46,314 nt of DNA from Capsulimonadaceae bacterium (GCA_031292625.1 JARLGU010000002.1:1-46314); one strand, 5' to 3'; positions 36,301 to 44,369 are shown, counted from the first letter of the stretch. Translations and numbers: made by a program. The notes: generated from the sequence alone by a model not told the origin.

Positions 36301-36330
36301 CGAGACGGATGCTTGAGATACGCGATTCAT
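30307..36330 (-). CDS. Giant secreted SBBP beta-propeller / Ig-like repeat protein
   Basis: A 2,007-residue protein. ATG 36330 (MNRVSQ) is chosen because AGGAG lies six bases upstream and a signal peptide follows (cleavage near ARAAG). Order of parts: a DUF7948-like domain (LPLQFEPNEGQTDKRVKF, VNYFIGNDPKKWHTNIPTY); about seven SBBP propeller repeats (YSTYLGGSGSD...IAVDSNNNVYIAGYATSTNFP) over genome positions ~34,120-35,510; a CHB_HEX_C-like unit (YYTTDNSTPTTGSTRYTGEL); ten tandem ~98-residue Ig-like repeats; and two further beta domains. It would be an extracellular or surface adhesin-like protein. No sorting motif was recognised at the C-terminus (GAGKSST). Transcription is monocistronic, with its own terminator. 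Confidence 0.9.
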   Translation of the reverse strand: MNRVSQASVSTIAAAIVALVLLVAPPARAAGRIDSNSAMRKSLAAGYGRLPLQFEPNEGQTDKRVKFITHGAGQTLYLTGTEAVLSLTHSSPQPRRLDPKDPGARFRRTQAKRTITVLRMGVAGANADAKACGLDELPGKVNYFIGNDPKKWHTNIPTYRRIAFRDIYKSVDLVYYDTNGRLEYDFVVMPGGDPSRVELTFSGAKSVRLTGSGDLALGLPNGDVVWKKPVVYQLDSAGRRKPVAGSYVLAANGSSVRFAVAKYDAARPLVIDPALAYSTYLGGSDGNDICNGIAVDSGGNAYVTGADGSSDFPTTSGSYQTVNGGGNAYVTKLNAAGSGLVFSTYIGGGSGDSGAGIALDSSGNAYITGTAYSTNFPTTSGAFQRSVGSNYKPFVAKVSASGSELLYSTFVGGSGGDSGTGIAVDSNGNAYISVFEGSTDYPTTSGSFQSTDPQSTQYHAAVSKVNSTGTGLVYSTYLGGNGQDGANAIAVDSSGNAYVGGFTESSNFPTTSGAYQRSLSGLANTFVVKLNPAGSAEVYGTLVGSTVADELYALCIDTSGNAYFCGNTDVNTYPVTFGAFQTAFLSTDEGGFVTKLNSTGMALVFSTFLNGAGPFNNPNSIAVDSSGNVYVSGNTTCTNWPTTTDAYQTTLKGADSAFMTELAPDGKSLVYSTYLGGSGSDTSSAIAVDSNNNVYIAGYATSTNFPVTAGAYDTTIRTASGNEAGFVAKFGTAVVVQTAPTPTIGPASGTVSSGQTVAITDSSISSAPGFAIYYTTDNSTPTTGSTRYTGELTLTANETVKAIAVATGYTSSSAAVATYTVVTHFSVSAPTTATAGTPFLITVTALDSTGAKATGYGGTIEFSTTAAAALLHSSSTLTNGAGSFQTTLDSVGSQTITATDTDVSSITGTSGTITVSPGAATHFAVSAPSSATAGVAFSITVTALDDAGNTATGYTGVVHYTSTDGQATLPADAALTSGAGTLSATLKTSRLQTITATDTTTSSIKGTSGSINVSPGSATHLAMSMIPNTTAGIPFSLSVSALDAYGNVASGYAGTIHFTCTDSGAGVSLPADSTLTSGLGAFISTLVTAGSQTITATDTANASMTVTSNTFTISPAAATHIGVVAPSTATSGAAFSFTVTALDQFGNTATGYSGVLHYTTTDAAGGVSLPGDGPLTNGTGTLSATLVTSGSQTITATDTSNSSITGASSGITVGPGPATHFTLSAPGTATAGTAFSFTITALDANGNTATGYTGTVHFTSTDAAATLPADATLTNGTGAFSATLVTAGSQTITATDASTSTIKGSSGSISVSAAAATHFTVSAPGTATAGTALSFTVSALDQYGNAATGYRGTVHFTKTDSGAGSSLPSDYTFTSGDNGLHTFTNGATLVTAGSQTITATDTATSSISGTSGTISVGPGAATHFTLSTPGTATAGTALSFTVTALDAFGNTATGYSGTVHFTSTDGAASLPANATLTNGTGTFSATLKTVGSRTITATDTATSSITGTSGPITVNPGAATHFTVSAPGTATAGTALSFTVTALDAFGNTATGYGGTVHFTSTDGAASLPANATLTNGTSTFSATLKTAGSQTITATDATTSSITGTSGTITVGPGAATHFTLSAPSTATAGTALSFTVTAFDAYGNTATGYGGTVGFTSTDSGAGVLLPANSSLTSGAGTFSATLVTAGSQTITATDTTTSSIKGTSAPINVAPGAATHFSLSVPAFATTGSSFSFTSTALDAYGNTATGYKGTVKFKSSDGAASLPANSTLTNGVKTFTATLNTVGNQTLTATDTTSAAVTGTSAPINVGVPQLSNLWLANTVVVGGQSLSGSVTTKFVSNPGISVTVGSSNATATVSPTTVTVPANGTIGMFTILTQPVAVNTLVTITASYHGQQMTQQFTITAPTVYSTSINKGQIQSGQSFQFTVNLSSPAPTGGFAVPLTSSSPSNVSVPPTITVPAGTTTATVTLFGYYTGTSTGTEVNITAGGVSTQIIAIQPGAGKSST
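30893..33864 (-). repeat. Ten tandem ~297-bp repeats encoding Ig-like domains
   Basis: Each unit encodes a ~98-residue domain that starts THFTVSAPGTATAG, contains SFTVTALDAFGNTATGYSG and ends GSQTITATDT...GTSGTITV. Units 7 and 8 (about 31,481-32,069) are almost identical at DNA level, which indicates recent duplication or gene conversion. The outer units are more diverged. Unit 6 carries a short insertion (DNGLHTFTNG). Unequal recombination here could change the protein's length. Confidence 0.85.
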
Positions 36331-36820
36331 GAGATCTCCTAGGGCTAAGCACCGAACAGGCGCACAGACGCACACAAGGGGGAATAGGGCGATGCTGTTT
36401 TAGGCTCGCAATATCCCCGTCAATTGGTCGCAAGTTCTTTCGGTTTTACGATTGCCGCAGACGGGGGAGCGATACTGCTGCGCCTACTTGTCTACAGACA
36501 ACCGCTATTACCCAGGAATCCAAACTCATCAAACACAATTGAATCATTTTGTGATAAATCTTCGTGCAATGGAGTGCCCAACGCAGAGGCAATCCGGACA
36601 ATTGGGCGTAAAGAAGTGCGAAATTTGCAGAATATAAACACGAAAAAAAATGTTGCGCGATCGCCAAGGGCTTAGGCTGCGGCGGCGTAAGTGTTTGGGT
36701 ACAGCGGACAGTGGCCGGGTATTGAGTGGCAATTTCAGGGAAGTTGAGGATAGGCTGTCGCGCAATATGCGCCACATGGCCTTGAACAAATCCCGTGCAA
36801 TGAAAGAACGATACAGTTGC
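36331..36820. other. Intergenic stretch between the giant gene and fumC
   Basis: About 490 bases, AT-richer than the surroundings. A 128-codon minus-strand frame (36,446-36,832) has no ribosome binding site and low-complexity Cys/His/Gln-rich sequence, so it is not called. The AGGAG Shine-Dalgarno of the giant gene lies just above 36,336. The promoter should lie here; a TTGACG on the minus strand near 36,420 is a possible -35, without a clear -10. Confidence 0.45.
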
Positions 36821-36864
36821 AAAAAAATCCACCCGCCATCGAGCTTGGTCCCGCGGCGGGTGGA
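36821..36864 (-). terminator. Rho-independent terminator of fumC
   Basis: On the minus strand, a perfect 10-bp stem (TCCACCCGCC / GGCGGGTGGA) is followed immediately by seven T residues. It lies about 20 bases after the fumC stop. Confidence 0.9.
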
Positions 36865-36884
36865 GGAATCGGCTTCGCGAACGG

Positions 36885-38294
36885 CTATTCGCCGCCTGCG
36901 CCGACTCCCGGTTCGGTCATCTTGCGCGGATCGAGCAGCGCTTCGAGCTGGTCGATCGGAAGGATACTTTCGCTGATGCACAGATCCCGGACCGTCCGGT
37001 TTTCGTGCACCGCGCGCTTGGCGATCGCGGCCGCGTTGTCGTAGCCAATCACCGGGGCCAGCGATGTCACCATGCTCATGGACCACTCGACCAACGATGT
37101 GGCGCGCTGTTCGTTGGCGACGAGGCCGCGAACGGCTTTAGAAGTGAACGCGCGCACCGAGTTGGAGAGATAGGTCAGGCTTTCAAGGACGTTTCGAGCC
37201 ATGACGGGCAGCATGACGTTCAGGTCCAGGTTGCCGTGAGTTCCGGCGACCGTGACAGTCACCGCGTTTCCGATTACCTGAGCGCTGACCATGATCAACT
37301 GCTCCGCCATCACGGGGTTGACCTTGCCCGGCATGATCGATGAACCGGGCTGGACCGCGGGAAGTTGAATCTCGCCGATGCCGCAGCGTGGCCCGCTCGA
37401 CATCCAGCGGATATCGTTGGCGATTTTGAGGAGGGATGTTGCGACGGTCGACAACTGATTGGAAAGTTCGACGATGCCGTCCTGCGCACCCTGCGCCTCG
37501 AAATGGTTGGCGGCCTCGACGAAAGGCAGACCGAACCGCGCGGCAAGCCGGTTCGAGATCTCCGTGCCGAAGCCGGCAGGGGAGTTGATGCCGGTGCCGA
37601 CCGCCGTTCCGCCGATTGCGAGTTCCATTAGGCGCGGCTTGACTCCTTCAAGCCGCTGGACGGCAAGCTCCACCTGTCGCGCCCATCCGGAGGCTTCCTG
37701 GCCCAAGCGGATAGGGGTTGCATCCATCAGGTGGGTACGGCCGATCTTGACGATATTATCCCACTGCTTGGCCTTGGCGGAGAGCTCGCTCTGCAACTCG
37801 CGGAGAGCCGGTAGGAGGTTCCGTTCAAGCACGAGGGCGGTCGAGACATGCATCGCGGTCGGAATGACGTCGTTCGAGGACTGCCCCTTGTTCACGTGAT
37901 CGTTTGGGTGAACGGGGTCCTTGGAACCGATGACGCCTCCGAGGATCTCGCATGCGCGGTTGCCGATTACCTCGTTGGTGTTCATGTTTGTCGACGTACC
38001 GGATCCCGTCTGGTAGATGTCGACCACGAACTGACTGTCGAGCTTGCCGTCGATGACTTCCTGCGCCGCCTGTTTGATTGCTCCAGCGCGGCGCTCATCG
38101 AGGTAGCCTCCTGCTAAGTTGGCCTCCGCGGCTGCGTACTTGATTGCGCCGAGCGCCTCGATAAACGGTCGCGGAAATCTCAGACCTGATATCGGGAAGT
38201 TGTCGACGGCTCGCGCGGTTTGCGCGCCGTAGTAAGCGTCGCTGGGAACCTGGAATTCTCCCATCGAGTCTTTTTCGGTGCGAGTGCTACTCAT
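36885..38294 (-). CDS. fumC: Fumarate hydratase, class II
   Basis: A 469-residue enzyme that interconverts fumarate and malate in the TCA cycle; oxygen-stable homotetramer. Full family length and all signatures are present: MGEFQVPSDAYYGAQTARAVDNFPISG, TGSGTSTNMNTNEVIGNRA, HPNDHVNKGQSSNDVIPTAMH (catalytic His region), GRTHLMDATPIRLGQE, and the superfamily loop GSSIMPGKVNP with the catalytic serine. An AGGAAAG Shine-Dalgarno precedes the ATG. It lies 89 bases downstream of rex on the same strand, so NADH-dependent control by Rex or co-transcription is plausible, although I see no Rex palindrome in the gap. Confidence 0.97.
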   Translation of the reverse strand: MSSTRTEKDSMGEFQVPSDAYYGAQTARAVDNFPISGLRFPRPFIEALGAIKYAAAEANLAGGYLDERRAGAIKQAAQEVIDGKLDSQFVVDIYQTGSGTSTNMNTNEVIGNRACEILGGVIGSKDPVHPNDHVNKGQSSNDVIPTAMHVSTALVLERNLLPALRELQSELSAKAKQWDNIVKIGRTHLMDATPIRLGQEASGWARQVELAVQRLEGVKPRLMELAIGGTAVGTGINSPAGFGTEISNRLAARFGLPFVEAANHFEAQGAQDGIVELSNQLSTVATSLLKIANDIRWMSSGPRCGIGEIQLPAVQPGSSIMPGKVNPVMAEQLIMVSAQVIGNAVTVTVAGTHGNLDLNVMLPVMARNVLESLTYLSNSVRAFTSKAVRGLVANEQRATSLVEWSMSMVTSLAPVIGYDNAAAIAKRAVHENRTVRDLCISESILPIDQLEALLDPRKMTEPGVGAGGE

Positions 38295-38383
38295 TTTGCT
38301 TTCCTTATCTCGTATGAATGGTTCGTGGGGAATTTCGCGTGCGTTGCGTTTCGCCAGCGAAATCTATTGAGGGGTTTGCGGCA

Positions 38384-39022
38384 TCATTTCTGGGCGTCAA
38401 CGGCCAGATAATATGACAGCACGGCAAGCTCCTGCAAAAATGAAACATTGCGAACGACGATTCGGTTCGGCACGCGAAGAATAATCGGCGCAAAATTTAG
38501 AAGGGCCTTGATCCCGGACGCGATCGCTTCGTCCGCGACGGACTGGGCAACGGCGGCGGGTACGGCGACAATGGCGATCCGCGCGCCAAGTTGGGCGTTC
38601 GATTCCCGTAAAGTCGCGATATCCAGGATCTCATGATCCCATAGACGGGCGCCAATTTTCGTGGGGCTGGAATCGAAGACGCCGACCATCTGGAACCGGT
38701 GCTCGCGCAGGCCATGGTAGCCGACAAGAGCAGAGCCAAGGTTGCCTGCGCCAAGCACGATCATGGGTTGGTCGCGGTCAACTTTCAGGATACGGGCGAT
38801 CCGGTTTTGCAGTTCGACAACGTTGTAGCCGACGCCCGGTTTGCCAAACTCGCCGAAGTACGAGAGGTCTTTGCGGAACTGAGCCGCATTGACGCCCGTT
38901 TGGCGCTCAACTTCCGTGGAGGATATGGTTTCCAGACGCATTGCCTGGAGGTCGATCAAGAATCGTAGATAGGTTGCGAGGCGTTCAAGGGTTGCTATGG
39001 GAACTTTGGGGTTCATGTTCAC
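38384..39022 (-). CDS. rex: Redox-sensing transcriptional repressor Rex
   Basis: A 212-residue protein of standard Rex length. A winged-helix DNA-binding domain covers residues 1-80 (IATLERLATYLRFL, ISSTEVERQTGVNAAQFRKDLSYFGEFGKPGVGY). A Rossmann NAD(H)-binding domain follows (MIVLGAGNLGSALVGY), and then the C-terminal swapped helix (LQELAVLSYYLA). Rex leaves its operators when NADH rises and so couples respiration and fermentation genes to redox state. Its neighbour on the same strand is fumC. No TTGTGAA-N4-TTCACAA-like site was found nearby, so its local targets are unclear. Confidence 0.96.
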   Translation of the reverse strand: MNMNPKVPIATLERLATYLRFLIDLQAMRLETISSTEVERQTGVNAAQFRKDLSYFGEFGKPGVGYNVVELQNRIARILKVDRDQPMIVLGAGNLGSALVGYHGLREHRFQMVGVFDSSPTKIGARLWDHEILDIATLRESNAQLGARIAIVAVPAAVAQSVADEAIASGIKALLNFAPIILRVPNRIVVRNVSFLQELAVLSYYLAVDAQK

Positions 39023-39200
39023 GAAGTCGCCGAATCCCTATCGCCGCGCCAATCCCGCGCGGCTGGTCGTCACCGTAATCGATGCGCATCGGAAACGTCG
39101 CGCAACGATGGCCTCATTATACCCCCTTCGTTGTCGCCGCGGAACGCGGAAGAGTGCTTGCCTGCTTGGTCGTTATTTTACGTGCCCAGCCCTCGAGAAT

Positions 39201-39236
39201 CGGTAAGCGGAGTTCCACGTAGAACTCCGCTTACCG
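39201..39236. terminator. Perfect 15-bp stem-loop after the glycosidase operon
   Basis: CGGTAAGCGGAGTTC and GAACTCCGCTTACCG flank a 6-base loop. It lies 40 bases past the end of the minus-strand glycosidase gene and upstream of rex. No T-run follows. A stem this long should stop polymerase or protect the 3' end of the mRNA. Confidence 0.55.
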
Positions 39237-39276
39237 GATAGGGCTCGACTGATTGTCTTGTCTGATGCCAGGATCT

Positions 39277-42267
39277 TTAGTCTTTTCCCGTCATCCGCAA
39301 AAAGACCCGCTGCCCCGAGGACTCCGCCGCCCAGAACTTGTCGCCAAGATCGAGGTATGTGCCCCGGATGCCGTTGGGGTGGGCGAACCGGTCGAAATCA
39401 AGCCACACCGTTGGCGCGGGTAGGGGAGCGCGGTTGAGGAAGTCCTGAGCCTCTCGTTGGATGACGAGCGCTGCTTCCCGATCGGTTCCGTCGGGGTTAA
39501 CCAGGCCGAAGTCGCTGTTTTCATTGACCCGGTAGCCCCCTGGATACCACCAGAAGATGATCCCGTCGCCGTCGCTCAGTCGTAGCGATTTGAACAGGTC
39601 GGCGTAGAACGACGTTTGTGTTCTCATCAGCGCAGGCGAAGGAATGGCGTCCGTCCGGTCCCACACTTGCTTGCCGACCTCGGCCCAGACGACGGGTTTG
39701 CTTGGCGCCGCGGATCTAGCGTAGGCAACCTCAAAACTGGCAGCCTTGACGCCTTCGTCGCCGGTCGGGAGCGCATAGCCCTCGGGGCTTAAGAAGTCGA
39801 CCGCTTTCGCAACGCCAGCAATCTCATATGGCAGCCACTTTTGATCGTTGATCGGACTGCCCGCATCCGACATGCGGAAGCTTACCGCGTGACGCGGGTC
39901 GGCGTCGTGCAGCGCCTTCGCCGCCTCGCCGTAGCGCGTGGCCAGCCAATCGCTCAGGAAGCGGCGGTAGTCGGCTACCATGTGGTCGAAAGCGCCGGAC
40001 ATTGAGGAGAGCTGCGCGTCTGACGGGCCGATTAATCCGGCGCTGTCGAGCGCCGGGGTGAAGTTCCATGCCTTACCGGCGGCATCGACGCTCCCATATT
40101 TGTGGTTTACCCAGTTGCGCCATTCCGGGTCGAGGGGGATCCGCCTGGCGCGTCCCCCGAAGATCGGTTCCCATGCGATGTCGTATGCGAAGACGGTGTC
40201 GTTTTGCTGAAGACGGTATGCGCTCAGAATGCCGAGAAGATCGCTTGCGACGAACTGGGACGGCATTCCCGGTCGCAGGGCTAGATTGACGCGCAAGCCG
40301 AGATCGCGCGACATTCGCAATATGTCGAGCAGATTGCGTGATGGGATGCTGCGTACGTTGATGAAGATGCTAATCTCGTTGAAGCCCAGGCGAGCGATGT
40401 GCCTGAGGTCGCGTTCGACAATCTCAGGATCGTATGCCTTCTTTTCGATCCAGTATTCAAACTGTTCGTGGTCGTTGAGTCCGATGCCGGACGACGGCAT
40501 ATAGTTCACGCCGCAGACGCGCCAGACCTTGCCGTTCAAGTGGAAATGACCGTCCTCGCCAATCGTAATAAACGAGGGCTTTGCGGATGGCTTCCAAACG
40601 TGGATTTTGTGCTCAAGACGATCGACCGGTTTGTCGCCGTCGTATAGCGTCGTTGTGACGGTATAACCCTCTTCGGGCCATGTCGACGGCTTCCATTTAT
40701 CCGAGAATTGCGCAACTCCCGTGGACGCGATCGTTACTTTCCAGCGATGCTCATAGGCAACCTTCCCATCAGGCGCGGTAACCGTTAGCTGCAGGGAGGC
40801 ATCCGAGGAACTGGACGCTGAAACTCGCTCACACGCTCCGCCGAGCGTCACTTCGTCGCCTTCAAAATAGGTGAATGCGTCCGTGCCGCCTTCGTTAAGG
40901 AAGAGGCCTGTCCGGAGGCGTCTGGCGAACGAGGCGATCAGGCTGCGAGCCCCTGCCGTTTCGTAGAATGCAGGATCTTGGATCGAGAACGTTTCCCAAA
41001 CACTATTTGGAAATGACGGGTCGGTTGCATTGTGGACAACCATGACCACCGGGCTTCCGCGCCATTCGCCGGTCTTGGCATCGACGGCCGTGACGACGGG
41101 TTGCCAGCGGGAAAAGCGTTCCTTAAACAGGCCCGTTCCCGATGGACGCGGTTGCGATGCGTAAATCTCGGCCGGCGCGGACAGGCTGGGTTGATCCGAG
41201 CCGGTTTGCCCCGCGACTGCCCGAAGACTTACGGAACCATGGATTGGATAGACCTTATACGACGGAAATAGGGTGTCGAGAATAGGGGGCGTCGCCTGTT
41301 CGGCCGGCGCGATGACATCCGGCATCGTACCAACCCCCGCGAACCAGTATTCGTGGGGGCCTGGGCTTGATTCCGTGTGTGAGCGGGCTACGCCAAAGCC
41401 GATCCGTGTTGCGTTTTCAGGCTGAAATCCCTTGGCGGCGCGTTCCGGCGAGTTTTGCCAGCTGTGAAATCGTTGCGGCTCCAAGACGTATCGCTTCCAC
41501 TCCGTGCCGATTGGCTGAATTGCGATCCATCGGCTGCCGTCCCGCTCGTCCCATTCTATGGCGATTTGGGTTGTGTTTATATCGCCCTTCGCCCAAAACG
41601 CGGTCAGCGTATCGCCCTGAGGAAATAGCGAAGCCTTGGCGTCGGAAGGGCTGCAGATCGTATCCCAGCTGTCGAGGTTGCTAATCGCCACGTCGGCAAC
41701 GCCCAGGACTTTTAGATTTTGGGGCGCAGGCACGATCTCAAATGTCGTCTTGCGATCCGGCGTGTCGGTTGACCGGCGCCAAGTACTCGCCTTCGATGCG
41801 TCAGCGGTATCGAGGATAACGCCATGGAGCGGCTGGCGGAGGCGAAGACGCTGAATTTGTGCGTCCGTGATCCAACTGCCGTCCTTGCCCCGGACCGGCG
41901 CCTCGCTCCATGCGGGCGCTCCCAAGGTCAGAAGATTTCCGCCGGCGCGTAAGTAGACGTTGACCGGTTGGCCGAGAGCAGTAGGGAGGTGTCGCGCGTC
42001 TGGCAATACGAGCACGGTTGTGTTCGTCCTTGTGATCTCGCCGCCGGCGATTTCGGCGGTGGAAACTCGCTTTGCGATGTAACCCTCCGCGCGAAGCGTG
42101 CTCTCAAGACTGACGATCAACGATTCATGGTATCCGGGAAGGCTGGGGTCCGCGAAGATCGCGGCGACGGGCTGCGAAGACGAGGCGGGCGTATCCGCTA
42201 GGCAGACCGGGGCGCACAGCAGAGTGGAGAATAGAGCCAAGACGCAAAAGCGGACGAAAGGAGTCAT
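39277..42267 (-). CDS. Large secreted clan-A-like glycoside hydrolase
   Basis: A 996-residue protein. ATG 42267 (MTPFVRF) is chosen over much earlier in-frame starts that would read through the prepilin region. It has GGAG about nine bases upstream and begins with a signal peptide (cleavage near CLADTP). The first ~450 residues are beta-rich and glycan-binding-like (SWQNSPERAAKGFQPENATRIGFG resembles a carbohydrate-binding module). A beta-sandwich follows, then from about residue 600 a TIM barrel (HLNGKVWRVCGVNYMPSS, IARLGFNEISIFINV). The likely acid/base is Glu700 (DIAWEPIFG) and the likely nucleophile Glu863 (VVWAEVGKQ). The GH2/GH5-type fold suggests a mannan or galactoside target, but the substrate is not determinable. 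It is the last gene of the GntR-prepilin operon. Confidence 0.82.
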   Translation of the reverse strand: MTPFVRFCVLALFSTLLCAPVCLADTPASSSQPVAAIFADPSLPGYHESLIVSLESTLRAEGYIAKRVSTAEIAGGEITRTNTTVLVLPDARHLPTALGQPVNVYLRAGGNLLTLGAPAWSEAPVRGKDGSWITDAQIQRLRLRQPLHGVILDTADASKASTWRRSTDTPDRKTTFEIVPAPQNLKVLGVADVAISNLDSWDTICSPSDAKASLFPQGDTLTAFWAKGDINTTQIAIEWDERDGSRWIAIQPIGTEWKRYVLEPQRFHSWQNSPERAAKGFQPENATRIGFGVARSHTESSPGPHEYWFAGVGTMPDVIAPAEQATPPILDTLFPSYKVYPIHGSVSLRAVAGQTGSDQPSLSAPAEIYASQPRPSGTGLFKERFSRWQPVVTAVDAKTGEWRGSPVVMVVHNATDPSFPNSVWETFSIQDPAFYETAGARSLIASFARRLRTGLFLNEGGTDAFTYFEGDEVTLGGACERVSASSSSDASLQLTVTAPDGKVAYEHRWKVTIASTGVAQFSDKWKPSTWPEEGYTVTTTLYDGDKPVDRLEHKIHVWKPSAKPSFITIGEDGHFHLNGKVWRVCGVNYMPSSGIGLNDHEQFEYWIEKKAYDPEIVERDLRHIARLGFNEISIFINVRSIPSRNLLDILRMSRDLGLRVNLALRPGMPSQFVASDLLGILSAYRLQQNDTVFAYDIAWEPIFGGRARRIPLDPEWRNWVNHKYGSVDAAGKAWNFTPALDSAGLIGPSDAQLSSMSGAFDHMVADYRRFLSDWLATRYGEAAKALHDADPRHAVSFRMSDAGSPINDQKWLPYEIAGVAKAVDFLSPEGYALPTGDEGVKAASFEVAYARSAAPSKPVVWAEVGKQVWDRTDAIPSPALMRTQTSFYADLFKSLRLSDGDGIIFWWYPGGYRVNENSDFGLVNPDGTDREAALVIQREAQDFLNRAPLPAPTVWLDFDRFAHPNGIRGTYLDLGDKFWAAESSGQRVFLRMTGKD

Positions 42268-42370
42268 TTTATAGGTCTCCGGAAGTGTGGGGATTGGTAT
42301 ACCGTAGAACGGCCAGCCTTGTGTGATTTTACCCATGCGGGAGCAAATTGGTCGAGACATAACGGCTGCT

Positions 42371-43189
42371 CTATTCGTGAAACATGGTTGGATTGGCGCC
42401 GAATGTACGCCAATTCGTTGCAGTAGCGCTTGTCGATGGACACGTGCCGGTTGACGCGGCGCTCTCGAGCGCAAGCTGTGCGGAAAGATACCCCTTGGAA
42501 TACCATTTGGCGTGTCCGTCGGCATAGGATGCGTTTCCGCCATTGCTGTGGCCGGTCGCGAGTTCGGGGCAGGCGACATACGCGCTCCCATTGTACATAT
42601 TGGCGTTGGGCGACCCTTCCATCCGCGAACCAAAGTTGCCAACGTTATCGATCAGCCAGTACCAGCTAACGTTGGTTCCTCCAGCCCATGCTCCAGAGAA
42701 TACCATGTCGCTCGACGGCGTCTGCAGCTGCGAGATCTGGAGGGGCGTTAGGTTCTGTGGAGAACTGTCCGTGCTGCAAGGCTTCGATAGCAGCATAAAA
42801 TAGAAGTTGTATGCATAGCTGACGTTGTTCCATCCTCCGCCCGTGCCGCTGGTTGCTACTGGGGCCGTCGCAACGGAGTCGCTTGGACATCGCCAAACGG
42901 CGGCCGTTTTGATGTAGGGGTTGAGCAGATACCCCGCCGTGGTGCTGGAAGCTCCGCTGGAACCGCACGGCGACGAGCCATAGCAGGCGTATGGGGTTGT
43001 TTCATCGTAGTCCTGGCAGTACTGGATAAACGCCAAGCCAATTTGCTTGAGATTGTTCAAACAGCTGGATTGACGGGCCTTTTCTCTCGCAGTGGCAAAC
43101 ACCGGAAAGAGTATTGCGGCTAATATCGCGATGATCGCAATGACAATTAACAGCTCGATAAGTGTAAAAGCCTTTTTATAAGTCATCAA
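42371..43189 (-). CDS. Type II-secretion-style prepilin-like protein (H-x9-DG type)
   Basis: A 272-residue protein. A short leader (MMTYKKA) precedes [20 protein letters not shown], with Glu at +5 and [24 protein letters not shown] after it. The body has several cysteines and the C-terminal motif [22 protein letters not shown] lies six bases before the ATG (ATGATG, so 43186 is equally possible). The first ~45 residues are nearly identical to the other prepilin in this window (24,141-24,977) while the rest is diverged, as expected when only the export/assembly segment is constrained. Position between regulator and glycosidase mirrors the LacI unit. Confidence 0.9.
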   Translation of the reverse strand: MMTYKKAFTLIELLIVIAIIAILAAILFPVFATAREKARQSSCLNNLKQIGLAFIQYCQDYDETTPYACYGSSPCGSSGASSTTAGYLLNPYIKTAAVWRCPSDSVATAPVATSGTGGGWNNVSYAYNFYFMLLSKPCSTDSSPQNLTPLQISQLQTPSSDMVFSGAWAGGTNVSWYWLIDNVGNFGSRMEGSPNANMYNGSAYVACPELATGHSNGGNASYADGHAKWYSKGYLSAQLALESAASTGTCPSTSATATNWRTFGANPTMFHE

Positions 43190-43259
43190 AGTCTCCTTTA
43201 CGCTAACTCGTCATGCCGCGGATTAGCGACGGCCGATTTGTTCTCATCTGAGTTCTCGC

Positions 43260-44339
43260 TTAGCTGAGCGGCTTGCGCGCCGTGACGACCGTCAGGTCTG
43301 CGGGAGCCGCGCCGGTTGATTCCCCGACAAGAAGAGGGATCTCATCCGGCTGGACGAGCAATGGGCCTGTCCATGGGCCAGTTCCGAGCATCCATTCGAC
43401 GGCCGTCCGCAGAAACAGGGCGCGCGGCGGCGGGTTAAGCGTCGTCAGCGTCTTAAGCTGATATCTCCCGACGCCTTCATCGTTTGTCGTGCACACCGAT
43501 ACGTCCTTGCCGATCTCCAGCCCGCCTTCGTGAAGCGCTCTCATCGCTCCAATCGCTGCCGGTCCCGTCGTGCACAGGAGCGCCGTCGCAAGCGGATACC
43601 CTTTTTCGAGACAGTCGCGCACGCCAAGATAGGCTGTCTCCATCGGACGACGCAAATGCCACGATCGCAGTTGCCCGTCGATCCCCATTTCTTCGATGAA
43701 CCTACGCCAGACTGCAATCCGGCCCATGATAATGGGGTTCTCGTTCTGAGTATTGATGCAATCGATGCGTTTGTGTCCCAACTCAAGCAAATGGACCAAC
43801 AGGCTGCGTTCGGACTCCGGGGGAAACATGATGACGGACGGAATACCGGATGCGCTCTGATCGTGATCGAGTACGACAATGCGGCACGGGGCTTCCCTGA
43901 CCTTCCTTGCCAGCCACTGCGGCATTTTGTCCGGCGGCGGCACAAGGAAAATCCCGTCGAATCCATTCATTGCTTCATGCAAAACTGGATCTTCCCATTG
44001 GACGAACGTTACCGGACGCAGCTTGACCGCGTGGCCTTCAAGGGCGGCGCGGACGCCATCAGACCAGAGCTGATGGTCGGTCGATACCTCGGGACTGCTG
44101 ACGAAGGCAATCGACTTGCACTGTCGAGCGCTTGTGGACGGAGCGACATGAAGGCGGCCGTTGTCGTGCCTGGCGAGCACCCCTTGCTCGATCAGGCCAC
44201 GAACAGCGGAGCGCACGGTGTCCCGGCTTATGCCGAGCTCGGACGCAAGCTGCCGTTCGCTTGGAACTCCCGCAAGCACGTGATCTGCACGGGCAATTCT
44301 TTTCCAGATTACCTGCTCGGCGACCTGCGATTTTCTCAT
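43260..44339 (-). CDS. GntR-type regulator with LacI-like sugar-sensor domain
   Basis: A 359-residue protein. The N-terminal GntR winged helix (VAEQVIWKRIARADHVLAGVPSERQLASELGISRDTVRSAVRGLIEQGVL) is joined to a periplasmic-binding-protein-like domain (KSIAFVSSP, ALLCTTGPAAIGAMRALHEGGLEIGKDVSVCTTNDEG), the AraR-like layout. I place the start at ATG 44339 (MRKSQV). The longer frame from ATG 44378 begins within a TTGACT-17-TACAAT promoter whose transcript would start downstream of that ATG. The ribosome binding site of 44339 is weak. A prepilin and a glycosidase follow on the same strand, so the sensor probably responds to the sugar released by that enzyme. Confidence 0.88.
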   Translation of the reverse strand: MRKSQVAEQVIWKRIARADHVLAGVPSERQLASELGISRDTVRSAVRGLIEQGVLARHDNGRLHVAPSTSARQCKSIAFVSSPEVSTDHQLWSDGVRAALEGHAVKLRPVTFVQWEDPVLHEAMNGFDGIFLVPPPDKMPQWLARKVREAPCRIVVLDHDQSASGIPSVIMFPPESERSLLVHLLELGHKRIDCINTQNENPIIMGRIAVWRRFIEEMGIDGQLRSWHLRRPMETAYLGVRDCLEKGYPLATALLCTTGPAAIGAMRALHEGGLEIGKDVSVCTTNDEGVGRYQLKTLTTLNPPPRALFLRTAVEWMLGTGPWTGPLLVQPDEIPLLVGESTGAAPADLTVVTARKPLS

Positions 44340-44369
44340 GAACAGTCTGTTTGCCCCAATCTCACGGGA

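Noticed and set aside
36446-36832. 128-codon minus-strand frame downstream of fumC
   Set aside because: It overlaps the fumC terminator and has no ribosome binding site or domain.
38295-38383. Rex operator in the rex-fumC gap
   Set aside because: Only an ATTTCGC/GCGAAAT inverted repeat with an 18-base gap is present, not a Rex-type palindrome.
42268-42642. Upstream extension of the large glycosidase frame
   Set aside because: It would run through the end of the prepilin gene in another frame; the ATG at 42267 has a ribosome binding site and a signal peptide.
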